Assembly (NCBI GenBank): GCA_028673005.1
Contig: CM054113.1
Location: 174,761,956 to 174,825,955 of the forward strand
Direction of reading: 5' to 3'
From: Tanypteryx hageni
Taxonomy: Eukaryota > Arthropoda > Insecta > Odonata > Petaluridae
Length of the DNA: 64,000 bases
Shown: in pieces, positions 48,719-59,811 of the stretch
How the letters are laid out: each line of letters begins with the position of its first letter
Numbering within the stretch: position 1 is the first letter of the stretch
The notes under the pieces: model-generated
The model's input: only the letters and a program-made list of their open reading frames with translations
What the model was told of the DNA's origin: nothing
The model's database searches: none
Program-made: the position numbers and the translations under genes

Positions 48719-51054
48719 TAATCATCAAGCTAAAAATATATTTAATATAATTGATTAATCGAACATTTCGTAAAACAAAGATAAGATCGCATTTACCAAA
48801 ATAGCGGCATTTATACATCTAACAAATTGTAATCACTTATTAATCACTTGAATATTTCGAAAAATTCCTCCTGCGGGATATGAGCGGATAAGTAACGCGG
48901 GTCGGAAAAAACATCCCCCATTTCGGCTGCGGTGGGCGGAAGGAACGATATTATTAAAAACAAACTCTCTTATCGTTATCACCCTGGCACTCAACACGGA
49001 ATATCACTTAGTTTATTGTTTCCTCAAAATCCTGTTAATAATAAAATCATGAGAATAAATTTAATACTCCGAATAATCTTGAAGAGGAAATTACACCAAC
49101 TGTCACGTAACACTTCTTAATCTGGAATAATATGCGGAGGATTTACAGTTACCTGTCATGGCGTCGCGGCGGTTACACTTCTGTGGAGAAAAATTATGCA
49201 ATTTATATCACATGACATCCATCGACCAACCACCGTCTGCCGATTTTCTCTCCAACAACATACATGGAAGTTTCCGATTTAAGGGTTTCTTTGGAAATGG
49301 AACATTTCGAAATGGAAAATAAACAGATACACCATCTCCTAGCTCACTGTCCTCGAAATCCTAAAAATCGCACTAATCATCAAGCTAAAAATATAATTAA
49401 TAATATTGATTGATCGAACATTTCGTAAAACAAAGATAGCGTCGCCCTTATCAGAGTAACGACATAATACATCTCACAAATTATACTAAGATATTATCAC
49501 TTGAATATTTGCATTAATTCCTTCAGCAGCAGATGAGCGGATAAGTAATGCGGATCGGGAAAACATCCCCCTTCTCGGCTTCGGTGGGCGGAAGGAGCGA
49601 TATTATTACGGACAACAGCTTTTCTCGTTATCACCCTTGCACTTAACACGGCATGTCACTCACTTTTTCTTTTCTTCAAAACCTGTAAATTATAAAATCA
49701 TGAGAATAAATTTAATATTCCGAATAATCTTGAAGAGTATATTACACCAACTGTCACGTAACACTCCTTAATCTGGAATTATATGTGGAAGAATTAGAGT
49801 TTCCTGCGGTGGCGGTTACTCTTCTGCGGCGAAAATTAATATAATTTATATCACATGTCTTGCTTCTACCAATCACCCTCTGCCCAATTCTTCTCCTACC
49901 AACATACCTGGAACGTTCCTTTTTATTGAGTTTCTTTCCAAATGGAACATAATCCGATACACCATCTCCCACCTCACTCTCTTCGAAATCCTATAAATCT
50001 AACTAATCATCAAGCTAAAAATTTAATTAATATAATTTATTAATCGAACATTTCACCAAACTAAGATTGCAAAGCCATTACCCGTGTAGCGGCATTGATA
50101 CATCTCACAAAATATAATAAGTTATTACTCTTTGAATATATCGATAAATTCCTCCTGCAGGAAATGAGCGGATAAGTAATGCGTGTCGGAAAAACATCCC
50201 CCATCTCGGCTCCGGTGAGCGGAAGGAACCATATTATTACGGACAACAGCTCTTCTGGTTATCACCATAGCACTCAACATTGCGTATTACTCAGTTTTTC
50301 TTTTCTTCATATCCTATATCATAAAATCATTAGTATAAATTTAATACTCCCAATAATCTCGAAGAGGATATTACACCACCAATCACGTTACACTTCTTAA
50401 TCTGCAAGTTTAAGTAGAAGATTTACAGTTACCTGTCATGGCGTCACGGTGGTTACACTTCTGTGGCGAAAAATTATACAATTTATATCACATGACATCC
50501 TTCGACCAACCACCGTCTGCCGATTTCCTCTCCCACCAACATACCTGGGACGTTCCTATTTATCGATTTTTTCGAAATGCAACATAATCCGGTCCACCAT
50601 CTCTCAGCTCACTTCGCTCGAGGTCCTATAAATCGCACTAATCATTGGCAAATATATAATTAACATAATTAATTGATCGATAATTTCGAAAACAAAATTT
50701 CGTCGCCACTAATCAAGTGGCGATTTAATGGAAAATCACAAATTGAGGTAAATTATTACTCACTTGAATTATTCGACAAAAATTTCCTGCAGGAAGTGAG
50801 CGGATAAGTAATGCGGGTCGGATAAACATCCCCCATCTCGGCTCTTGTGGGCGGAAGGAACGATATTATTACTGACAACAGCCCTTTTTGTTATCACCCT
50901 AGCACTCAACACGACGTATCACTCAGTTTTTCTTTTCTTCAAACCCTGTAAATTATAAAATCATGAGTATAAATTTTATATTCCGAATAATCTTGAAGAG
51001 GAAATTACACCATCCGTCACGTAACACCTCTTAATCTGGAATAATATGTAGAAG

Positions 51055-51170
51055 ATTTACAGTTACCTGTCATGGCGTCGCGGCGGTTACATTTCTGCGG
51101 CGAAAATTAATATAATTTTTATCACATAACTTGCTTCGACCAATCACCGTCTGCCGAATTCCACCCCTAC
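51055..51170 (-). promoter_or_regulatory. representative promoter/first-exon-like module (right block)
   Basis: Read on minus: GACGGTGATTGGTCGAAGC (inverted CCAAT), a degenerate E-box, an A/T-rich TATA-like stretch, CGCCGCAGAAATG, then GACGCCATGACAGGTAACTG (ATG 51073-51071 beside a CAG|GTAACT donor). Sister ATGs are at 49159-49157, 50439-50437, 51707-51705, 52332-52330 and 53449-53447. The last two belong to strongly diverged monomers yet keep the ATG next to GGTAACTG. Confidence 0.4.
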
Positions 51171-52656
51171 CAACATACCTGGGACGTTCCTATTTATCGA
51201 TTTTTTCGAAATGGAACATAATCCGATCCGCCATCTCTCAGCTAACTTCGCTCGAGATCCTATAAATCGCACTAATCATTGGCAAAAATATAATTAACAT
51301 AATTAATTGATCGATAATTTCGAAAACAAAATTTCGTCGCCACTACCCAAGTAGCGGTTTAGCGGCAAGTCACATATTGTTGTAAATTATTACTTACTTG
51401 AATATTTCGACAAATTCCTCCTGCAGGAAATGAGCGGATAAGTAATGCGGGTCGGAAAAACATCCCCCATCTCGGCTCTGGTGGGCGGAAGGAACGATAT
51501 TATTACTGACAACAGCCCTTTTTGTTATCACCCTAGCACTCAACACGGCGTATTACTCAGTTTTTCTTTTCTTCAAATCCTGCATATAATTAAATCATGA
51601 GTATAAATTTTATATTCCGAATAATCCTGAAGAGGAAATTACACCATCCTTCACGTAACACTTCTTAATCTGGTAGTTTTGGTAGAAGATTTACAGTTAT
51701 CTGTCATGGCGTCGCGGCGGTTACTTTTCTGCGGCGAAAATTAATATAATTTTTATCACATGACTTGCTTCGACCAATCACCGTCTGCCGAATTCCACTC
51801 CTTCCAACATCTCTGAAACGTTCTTATTTATTGATTTATTTCCGAAATGTAACATAATCCTTTCCACCATCCCCCATCTCACTTCGCTCGTGGTCCTATA
51901 AATCGCACTTATTATTGGCGAAAAGATAATTATTATAATTAATTGATCGATAACTTCGAAAGCAGTACGGTGTCGCCACTACCCATGTAACGGCTTAATT
52001 GCAAATCACATATATTTTTACATTTTTCTTCTGTAAGGGATGAGCGGAAATGTAATTCGGGTCGGAACACCATCTTCCATCTCGTCTCCGTTGGGTGTAA
52101 GGAACGATATTATGACGTGCAATTGCTGTTCTAGTTATCACCGTAGCGCTCATCTTCGCCAAACCCCACACAGAATATCATTGTCTTTCTTTTTTCTCAA
52201 ACTCTGCAAATAATAAATCACTAGTATAAATTTAATGTATTCATAATAATCACGGAGAGAAATTTAAACCCGAGGTTTCGTAATATTTCCTAATCTTGGA
52301 GATTTTGTGGAAGATTTACAGTTACCGGTCATGTCATCGATACAGCTGTATTCCCCCGCAGATAGGTAATTTAATTTATATCACATGACTTGCTTAGTCC
52401 CATCACGTCTTTCGATTTTCCTCTCCATTTCGTCACATTCCTAATTATCGATTTTTCGAACTGAAATAATCCGATCATCTACTTTCTGCGCTCGAAATCC
52501 ACTAAATTGCGCTAATGATATGGCGACGCTTTATCTCGGATTCTTTGCTGCATAGTTATTAATGCACATCTAATTAATTACTATGATGTTTCTATAACAA
52601 TATGGCGACTCCACTAACTGCAATGCCGCGCCGACAACCAATAGAATGTACATTAT

Positions 52657-52799
52657 ATTGAAAAAATAACTTTGTTATTTCCACAAATTTAATATTAAAA
52701 GGACCGCTTTCACTACGATCGTAGCATCATCACTACGATCGTAGTGAAACCGGTCGTATTTAATTTAAATTTGTGGAAGTAACAAAGTTCTTTTTTAAT
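52657..52799. repeat. 143-bp fold-back element in satellite
   Basis: Two arms of about 68 nt, each containing CTTTGTTA(T/C)TTCCACAAATTTAA and ending at a palindromic CTACGATCGTAG, are inverted around a 6-base CATCAT spacer. Arms match at most positions. Fold-back or hairpin transposon remnant is the simplest reading. Confidence 0.85.
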
Positions 52800-53915
52800 A
52801 TGAGCAAATTCCACAGAATTGAGCCTGACCTCATTACTGATATCACATGATTTGTTTCGGCCAATCAGTGTGTTCCGAATTATACACACGAAACGTTCCT
52901 AATTAACAATTTTTCCACAATGGAAATCCGAACCAACCCATCTGCCGGGCGCCGTCGTATATCGCTTAATAGTTCTAAAAACGTGAAATCGCACGAATAT
53001 TCTGGCGACGCACAACCTTCGAAAATTTTCTTGTATTTGACGATGCGCAATAACAACGACTAATAATTTATCGCTCGGATATTTCGATACGAGCAACAAT
53101 ATGGCACAGCATATTCAAAAAACACTTCACACACATTTCTCTCATCGGAAAAAACAAATCAACGAACAAATAAATAATTACCCGCACTGGTGGGTCATTC
53201 TCGTGATGCATCTTCATCCCGTGTCTTTGTCGCGGCCAGCAGCGTCAAACATGATGCTCCTTCTTCTAACCGTAGCACTTCACCAAACTCCACTTTTGGC
53301 CTTAATTTAATTCGCAAGCCATATAAGCAATTAACGGAAGCGAAAAAATGTAGTGTTTAGAATAAATATACAGATAAAATTGCACTATTGGTCGCACAGC
53401 ACGTCTAAACCTCGGAAGGGTTTTAAGGAGTTTGACAGTTACCTGTCATGGCATCAACCCTTCCGCGGTCGCAATTATAGGAAAATGTATCACATGATGT
53501 TTTTGGACCAATCACCGTCTTCCGAATTCCCCCACTACATCTACCCCCACCTTCATATTGTTCAAAATTTCCAATTTTGACGGCATGAAACGCAATCCCA
53601 CCTACCATCTGCTTGGGGTAGTATGTCGATTGCTGAGTTCAAAACCCGAAACCAACAACAGATAACAGAGTTTATACACCGAGTGGATGTAATAGAATAT
53701 TTGTTAGCTTTGCTTCTATACTTTGTGGAATGACGGAAGGGGGGAGAGAGAATTTTTGATTGGTCGAAGTAAATGGAATGAACAAGTTAGTAGTTTTCTC
53801 GTTGCTATGGTAACGGTGTAACATACGTTGTATCCCTTGGCAATAACGTGCGATTGATGGAACGAATCTCTTGTAATTAGCATATATATATAGGTCACTT
53901 GCAGATACTCTTTCG

Positions 53916-53942
53916 CTGAAGAAGGGCATAGGCCCGATAAGC
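53916..53942 (+). other. CTGAAGA-hairpin-GATA motif (hammerhead-core-like)
   Basis: CTGAAGAAGGGCATAGGCCC followed by GATAAGC has the layout of a hammerhead core (CUGANGA, stem II, GAAA) with a GGGC/GCCC stem, but the GAAA box is GATA. Penelope-like elements carry such ribozyme motifs; here it is probably a decayed relic or coincidence. Confidence 0.3.
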
Positions 53943-53981
53943 TTGCGTGTTTTTTGTTTTTTGTGTTCGTCTGTTTTACGT

Positions 53982-54097
53982 GTCTCTTCGACACCCCCAG
54001 CAGCCTGCCAGCTTGGTCCTCAACTTGGTAAGTGCCCCCTGGGCTTCCCTCAACACCTTGTTGCCACCCTCATCACTACCTTTTCTTTTCCTTAAGT
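53982..54097 (-). repeat. dispersed 115-bp core, inverse copy
   Basis: Reverse-complement homologue of 37105-37221, again touching an (AT)n tract on one side. On minus the frame reads [20 protein letters not shown] and continues through TKLAGCWGCRRD. The hammerhead-like hairpin lies about 40 bases beyond its other side. Confidence 0.75.
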
Positions 54098-54098
54098 T

Positions 54099-54106
<8 letters not shown>

Positions 54107-54182
<76 letters not shown>

Positions 54183-54196
54183 CATACATACATACA
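54107..54196. repeat. (AT)n then (CATA)n microsatellite
   Basis: About 36 AT units followed by four to five CATA units. Translated it gives long Ile/Tyr strings, which are artefacts. Confidence 0.95.
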
Positions 54197-54232
54197 CTGT
54201 CAATTCCCATTTTCTGTTGTTTTTTATTGAAG

Positions 54233-54405
54233 GCGAGACTGAAAAAACAAGACAGAAGAGTCCGGCTTCGTGAATTTGAATTTGAACGTGAGGAAACAGA
54301 TGAATCAAAATGTCGTCCATCTGCTCAACGGTCCCTAGTTGAGGGAATGATTGAATTTCCGCATACAACTCACCCCTTACCAGGAGAAGGCATCAACATT
54401 GAAAG
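54233..54405 (+). CDS. candidate internal exon of an unidentified gene
   Basis: A 173-base open segment preceded by TTCTGTTGTTTTTTATTGAAG (pyrimidine-rich tract and AG) and followed by AAAG|GTATTG. The encoded piece begins [20 protein letters not shown] and later has [16 protein letters not shown]; it is charged, hydrophilic and of normal complexity, unlike nearby frames. Start phase 0, end phase 2. I do not recognise the protein, and no neighbouring exon was found, so it could also be a transposon fragment. Confidence 0.35.
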
Positions 54406-55393
54406 GTATTGACGAGGCATTTGTTTTGAAAAATTATAAAAAAACATTTTTTTGTCCAAGATAACAATGTTTAATTCCACGAAAATGTTATAATCACTTT
54501 AAAGATTAGGAAGCTTATGCCATCATCGACAATTTAAAAAAATTAAGAGAAAATTTGTGTATTATGTTGAAGGTAATAATGGTATTCCATCAAACTTTTC
54601 GTAGTGAATTTTACTGGTCATTAATTTCATCTTTAGATAATGATGCAACTATGCGTCAATGCTTTTTCGCCTGGCGGTTCGCGCGATGAAATTATGTACC
54701 TCTTCAGAACTTCAGTTTCCCACGGGACTCGCTTCGTCCCCTTGGTTTGGTTGGATATCCTATTACAGCCATGACGTAGAGGAAACGTCATCTGAGGTTG
54801 GCAACAGGGAACTGGGAAGTCTTTGGCTGCAGTTAAATTCATCCTTTTTGGAAACTTGTGCTGTGCATTAAATCTTAATGCCAGTCAAATACATATCGCT
54901 ACCTCTGAAAGAATCGGTTTTAAATTGTAACGTAAAAAACATACCGAGCGGTGGAACATTTTTTCGGTTTCTTTTAAGGATGAACAATGATTTTTAAATT
55001 TTTATTTTTACTATTACAATTTGCTTGTGGCTGATTGTTTTATTTGAAAATTTTCTTATACAATTCCAAATTTCAAATTAATCGATGACGGGATACTTCT
55101 CTAGGGTCGCTTTAATCTAGCGCATAAGATGCTCTGCTGTGATAGATCTTTCATGATGTCTTAGACGTTATGTGTTACACTACTCTTTTTTATAAATTCT
55201 TTGGAATATTTTTCCCGATTACAAAATTTTAGAATATTATCAAATAACGTTGTGTAAATTAAAGTAAACAAATATTTAAGATCAAGAGTTATAATACATA
55301 CATAAATACATTGTAATTCTAACTTCCGGTAGGTTTTATGCACTCCCTACCAAATCTGTGTTATCCAAAACATATAATGTCCTCGACATTATA
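54406..55393. other. unrecognised AT-rich sequence
   Basis: Short frames at 54633-54871 on both strands without motifs. Nothing else supported. Confidence 0.4.
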
Positions 55394-55547
55394 TTAACCC
55401 TAGAAAAGTAACGCTATTTTTAGGCGCTTACTGGTAACGCTGCATCATTTTGACTTACTTATACTTGGAATAAGGAAATATCATTAAAAACTGTTTTTAA
55501 ATTTTTTTATTAACGTCAAAATGTAGTTAATGTTAGAAATGTGTAAA

Positions 55548-55844
55548 TCAACAGTTAGAGCACAATATTTTCTGGTGCTCGCCACAGATAGGCTTCTTGC
55601 AAAGTATGCAGAGTGTGGAGGTTTCCCTCTCTTGACATAATGGCACAAATGAAAATACTTTCTTGATATTTGTCGCTAAGGGTTTGCAAATCATAGCTTT
55701 CGGATCATTATTTAAGTTTGTCAAACTGAGTCTGCTTTTTTGCCATTGGTACGTCAGCCCCTTGTGCAACTCCTGCATAAATTGTAGCCGATAAGAGTGG
55801 CCGGAGAAAAATAACGTGTTGCTCCTTTGACAGCACATAGACAA
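55548..55844 (-). pseudogene. piggyBac transposase C-terminus (Cys-rich domain)
   Basis: Frame of 98 residues ending PLCQERETSTLCILCKKPIC then GEHQKILCSNC. The spaced Cys/His residues match the C-terminal cysteine-rich zinc-binding domain of piggyBac transposases, which recognises the terminal repeats. The upstream RLQFMQELHKGLTYQWQKSR fits the region before it. The catalytic DDD core is absent, so the element is non-autonomous. Confidence 0.75.
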
Positions 55845-55858
55845 CTAACTAGAGGAAG

Positions 55859-56159
55859 CAGGGCCGGCCCATACTACGGGCGAGCCGGGTGGCTGCCCGG
55901 GGCGCCAACGTTTTGGAGGCGCTATCCCGATCATTTATTTATGCATTGCTTGCAAGTAAATAAATATTGGATACCAATTTATATCGAGGAACAGCCTAGA
56001 ATCTTGATAGCATTCCTTTTAATTTCTTATTATCAATATTTTTTACAGAGCGATGAATAAATTAACATGTACTTTGTAAATTTCTAAAAAAACATTAACG
56101 GAGGGGGGTGCTGGAGTGCTATCTCGCCCGGGGCGCCAAAATTCCTAGGGCCACCCCTG
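55859..56159. mobile_element. short hAT-like element nested in piggyBac
   Basis: Perfect 8-bp duplication AGAGGAAG at 55851-55858 and 56160-56167. Starts CAGGGCCGGCCC; reversed end CAGGGGTGGCCC. Inside both ends lies CCCGGGGCGCCAA or its inverse. 301 bp, non-coding, Tip100-like in style. Confidence 0.93.
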
Positions 56160-56271
56160 AGAGGAAGCCCTGCTAAGAGAGGGGGGAGAGTCTTTGAATA
56201 CGAACCACGTTAAAAGACATCTTTCGGAACTGTGTGAGCCAGAGTGACTCACGTTACCATTCTAGGGTTAA

Positions 56272-58190
56272 ACAATGTTGGTGATAGTAGGCAGCCCTGT
56301 CTGAGACCTCTTCCTAGCGTTCCCCGATCTGATTCTCCATCTCCTACCCTTACCTGCGCAGTCTGGTTTATATGCAGATTTATGATAAAACGTCTATCTC
56401 TCGAATCCACCGCTATTTGCCTCAACACTTTCACCAGCTTAGGCGCTTAGGCCACAAAACTCTATCAAAGGCCTTTTCCATATCTACAGAGCAATGGAAG
56501 AATACACCCTGGTTGTATTCAACGTTTCCTTACACCACCAGTGGTGTCCAACCTTTTCTGCATGGCGGGCCGCATCGGCAGTTGCAATTTCTTCGGCGGG
56601 CCGCATTAGAATTTCGGCAATTCTTCGGCGTGCCGGATTCGAGCTTAAATCGGAAGTTATCTAAATATTGAGGTGGCAATATACGTGAAACTCGAGTATA
56701 AATAGGGTTTTTGTATTTATTATTTCAATATTAAAAGTTTTATTATCAAAATTTCATAAAAATGTCTGAATTTTTTATTAAATTTTTCGGATTCCTTTTT
56801 CATCATAGTTTCGTGGGCTGCATAGAAACCCTTCGCGGGCCGCATCAGGCCCGCGGGCAGTAGGGTGGGCACCCCTGCTTTATACCAATGGCCTCGTCAT
56901 CCCTATGGCATCCCTAGTGCAAAGACCTTTTCGAAACCAGAACTGGTCTACTATATAGTTGAAAACTTGACTTCTGCTGCATGTGGAATTAATCTAATCG
57001 TTCTATAATCCTTGCAATAGTTAGACTTATTATTAGTCTGCAAACGTATCAAAACTGATCTAGTGAGGTCATTCGGCTACTTTCTGTTTTCATATACTTA
57101 CTGTAGCTTACGGCTTAATTCATAAAAACTCTCTTTTTCCACTTTCCCTAATTCTTTTAGCATTTTTACGGGTAGGTCATCAATTTCTACTGCTTTGTTT
57201 AACTTCATATCTCCCAGAGCCTTTTCAATATCACAATTCAATATTCCAGGCCCAACATTGTCGCACTCTACATCCTCCTATCTTTCTATCTCAATAGAAT
57301 CTGGCTTAAAATCTTTAGCATATAACTCCTCAATATACTCTTTCCATCAATTCCTCACATCCTCTGGCTCAAATAATGGTTTGCCGTTTTAGCCTTCAAT
57401 TGTGGCCTTTCTTTTTTCCCGTTAATTCCTTCACTTTTCCGTACAATATGTCTATTCTCCCTTTCCTCTGCAGTTTCTCCATATAATTTCCATCACAACT
57501 CTCCCGCTTTTGTAGTTTCCTTCCTAATCGTACTGTTTAACTCTCTATACATTCTTCTTCCATATTCTGTATTAACTTGCTTCCACCTCCTCTCTTCCAT
57601 CTTTTTAATAATCTCCTCTATTAACCAGTAATTTTTCTTAACATTCTATTCGCACATTCTGCGATACACATTCTCAAAGTCCTACAGTTGTTCTCAATCG
57701 TATACCTGTATTTTCTAAGGTTTGTGTAATGCATCCTGATAATCTTTCTCTTTATTCCTCTGGGCGCTTCTAAATCGCATTTGTGTACTCTATTCCGTTT
57801 TATTATGTTTTTTAATTTAAACGAGTCCTCATGGCCACCAAATTGTAATCAGAGTCTGAATCTGCCTCGGAAAACTATGTGAGTTCAATACACTATTCCT
57901 AAACCTTTGTCTGACCAAAATATAATCAATATGATACCTGTCTCCCGGCATTTTCCAAGTGTATCTTTGCCTATTGTGATGCTTAAACCCCGTATTTGTA
58001 ACTTACAATTTGTTTCTTTTACAAAAATTATCATGTTCTGTCCCCTTTCATTTCTCTTTCCTAGGCCAAAATTCCCAACCTTGCTACCATCTTTGCCTTG
58101 CCCCACTACATTATTCCTATCCCCGTGATCTCTCGTGGACATAAATACTTGTATAATCAATAGTTTCTGTAGGGAATTCTGATCTGGTAC
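56272..58190 (-). pseudogene. RTE/BovB-like LINE C, degenerate (endonuclease to RT)
   Basis: Read on minus from 58160: KVGNFGLGKRNERGQNMI, an endonuclease segment. Then scattered RT pieces with many frame changes (KLNKAVEIDDLP-like near 57160, KDYRTIRL near 57010), and at 56434-56270 DSRDRRFIINLHINQTAQVR and GRGLRQGCLLSPTLFN. Order matches A and B. Interrupted by a short hAT (56539-56877) and cut at the piggyBac; RT after the LFN motif was not recognised further left. Oldest-looking RTE in the window. Confidence 0.8.
56539..56877. mobile_element. short hAT (Charlie-like) element nested in RTE C
   Basis: Starts CAGTGGTGTCCAACCTTTTC and ends GGGTGGGCACCCCTG, inverted termini of the CAGxGGTGTCC type. 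GCGGGCCGCAT recurs near both ends. Flanks CTTACACCA and TTTATACCA agree at 7 of 9 positions, a decayed duplication. 339 bp, non-coding. Confidence 0.8.
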
Positions 58191-59532
58191 TCGCGAGAAC
58201 CGCTGTGCTCTTTGGCAGCCTAATTGTGTCTTTCAGCAGTCTGACTGCGCTATTCTGCAATATTTAAAAATCGCGTTTCTTAGCCGGATAGTATAATTTG
58301 TTCGGTTTATTTTTTCTAAGCGTATTTAAGAGCATTAATAATAAATTTGACGTTGGTTTTATTTAATTTACGATCATTAATATTTTTTGCGAATGTGTAG
58401 TGTCACTCGGTTAATATTTTAGGATACTACATATTTGATCCTCGCCGCATAGAAAAATTTGAAAACCCCTTGAATTAAGGCATTGTAAAATTGGCTTAAC
58501 AGACATTATAGACCTTTTTCGTCCCGCGTCCCCTTCTGATCTTCTAATATCCCCACGTCCCCACCTTCTCCCAAAAAATTTTCTTTTATATTTTTAAGGT
58601 TTTTTATCATAAAAGTATTAGTAATTGTATCCAATTTTTCGTGACATAGGTTTCTAAGTGAGCTGAGTTCCTCTGTGTGAGTTTATATAATGAATTCTAA
58701 TCTGTCTCATTTTTGTTTCGACGCACAATTCTCAGCTGACAAGCTAGCGTCATTTTTGGGCAGTCGGCCATTGGTTGTCATTGTCTAGAAAAACCGTGTA
58801 GTTTTCCATATATTATTTCTACGTATTTAATCCATTCGTCTGCAGTACGTCTTTTATGGAGATGATAAGATGACAGAGCATTTGAATACATCAGTACAAG
58901 ACTTATAGTCTAAACAGCTATAAAATAAATGAAAAATATTAAAGCTTGGGCAGCATTAGAAAAATATGAGGCAAAATTGATTTTGGTCCAAAATGCTTAG
59001 CGCCCCCCTAGATTCCTCAACTGTTGTTATGGACTATATCTTCTTTGGTGAATATCAATTTGCTATACTATCAAGTTTATTACTGCAACTGAGTCACGTT
59101 TAAAAATCAATTGAAACTCTACGTTAATGAATCGATTGTCAAACTTACTGCATCTGCGATCCCCTCTTAAGGCAGCTGACCTTATCGCGATCCCTCCCCC
59201 ATACCCCGGCTTAACCCCATCCATCAACCAATAAATACAAAAGGTAATATTGATTTACAAATAATAATATAACACTATTATTTCATACGCGCAAAATTAA
59301 TGATAATTCGAAATATATTTCATACATAAAGTTAAAAAATTAAAACAATCTGCCTTCGCGAACCCTCCCCCCCCCCCCCCCAAGAAATCACAAACCGTTT
59401 GGTATCCAGGGCGGTAATTTACGAGCTAGACTTGTAAGGAACGCGTCCTAAGTGTCATTCGCAGATTATTTACGAATTTGACGACGTTTAACCAAATCCG
59501 CCAAATTGTTCCGCCACAGTGAAGTTTTATGG
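58191..59532. other. unrecognised sequence; C15 run at 59367-59381
   Basis: C-rich fragments at 58530-58570, 58985-59010 and 59160-59220 resemble debris of GC-ended DNA transposons, but no pair of ends could be matched. Confidence 0.35.
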
Positions 59533-59811
59533 CAACGGTTCCCAAACTAGATGCTGCAGCTGATTATTAGGGACGCCGCTAAAAACTTTGATCGATAATT
59601 AAAACACCAGCTTGAAAGCGTTGCTACGTATTTTAGGCAATAATTTTTGCTTTAATAAATTAATGACGACATAGTTCCAACAAAAAGTTGCATCCACATG
59701 TTGTAATATCTGAATGTAAAACAATGCAATATTGTTACAATTAAAGAGTGCCACGAAATTCTGTTCATCTTTGAAGGGATGCCGCGACTAAAAAAATATC
59801 AGGAACCACTG
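59533..59811. mobile_element. short hAT (Charlie-like) element
   Basis: Left CAACGGTTCCCAAACTAG; reversed right CAGTGGTTCCTGATATT. Just inside the ends are GATGCTGCAG and GGCATCCC. Flanks TTTTATGG and ATTTAAGG match at 6 of 8. 279 bp, non-coding. Confidence 0.65.

Larger units (their letters stand above)
48719..53640 (-). repeat. tandem array of about 640-bp monomers, right block
   Basis: The same landmark as in the left block recurs at about 48871, 49525, 50154, 50786, 51421 and 52035 (spacings 654, 629, 632, 635, 614). It is followed by two strongly diverged units to about 53640 that keep only the CCAAT/E-box and ATG/donor parts and part of the exon-2-like segment (53270-53300). Open frames inside (for example 49754-49972, 50061-50246 minus) belong to the repeat. 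Confidence 0.93.
55398..56267 (-). mobile_element. piggyBac-like transposon, internally deleted
   Basis: Bounded by TTAA at 55394-55397 and 56268-56271, the diagnostic piggyBac target. The left terminus CCCTAGAAAAGTAACG and the reversed right terminus CCCTAGAATGGTAACG match the family's CCCTAGA-type ends. Contains the C-terminal end of a transposase on minus and a nested hAT at 55859-56159. It sits inside RTE C, just after that element's SPTLFN motif. Confidence 0.93.

Noticed and set aside
38340..53640. CRISPR or prokaryotic repeat array
   Set aside because: Monomers are about 640 bp with gradual divergence and no short repeat/spacer layout; all other content is eukaryotic.
53947..54412. 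ORFs with long Ile/Tyr strings on both strands
   Set aside because: They are the (AT)n tract read through; only the 54233-54405 part has exon-like character.
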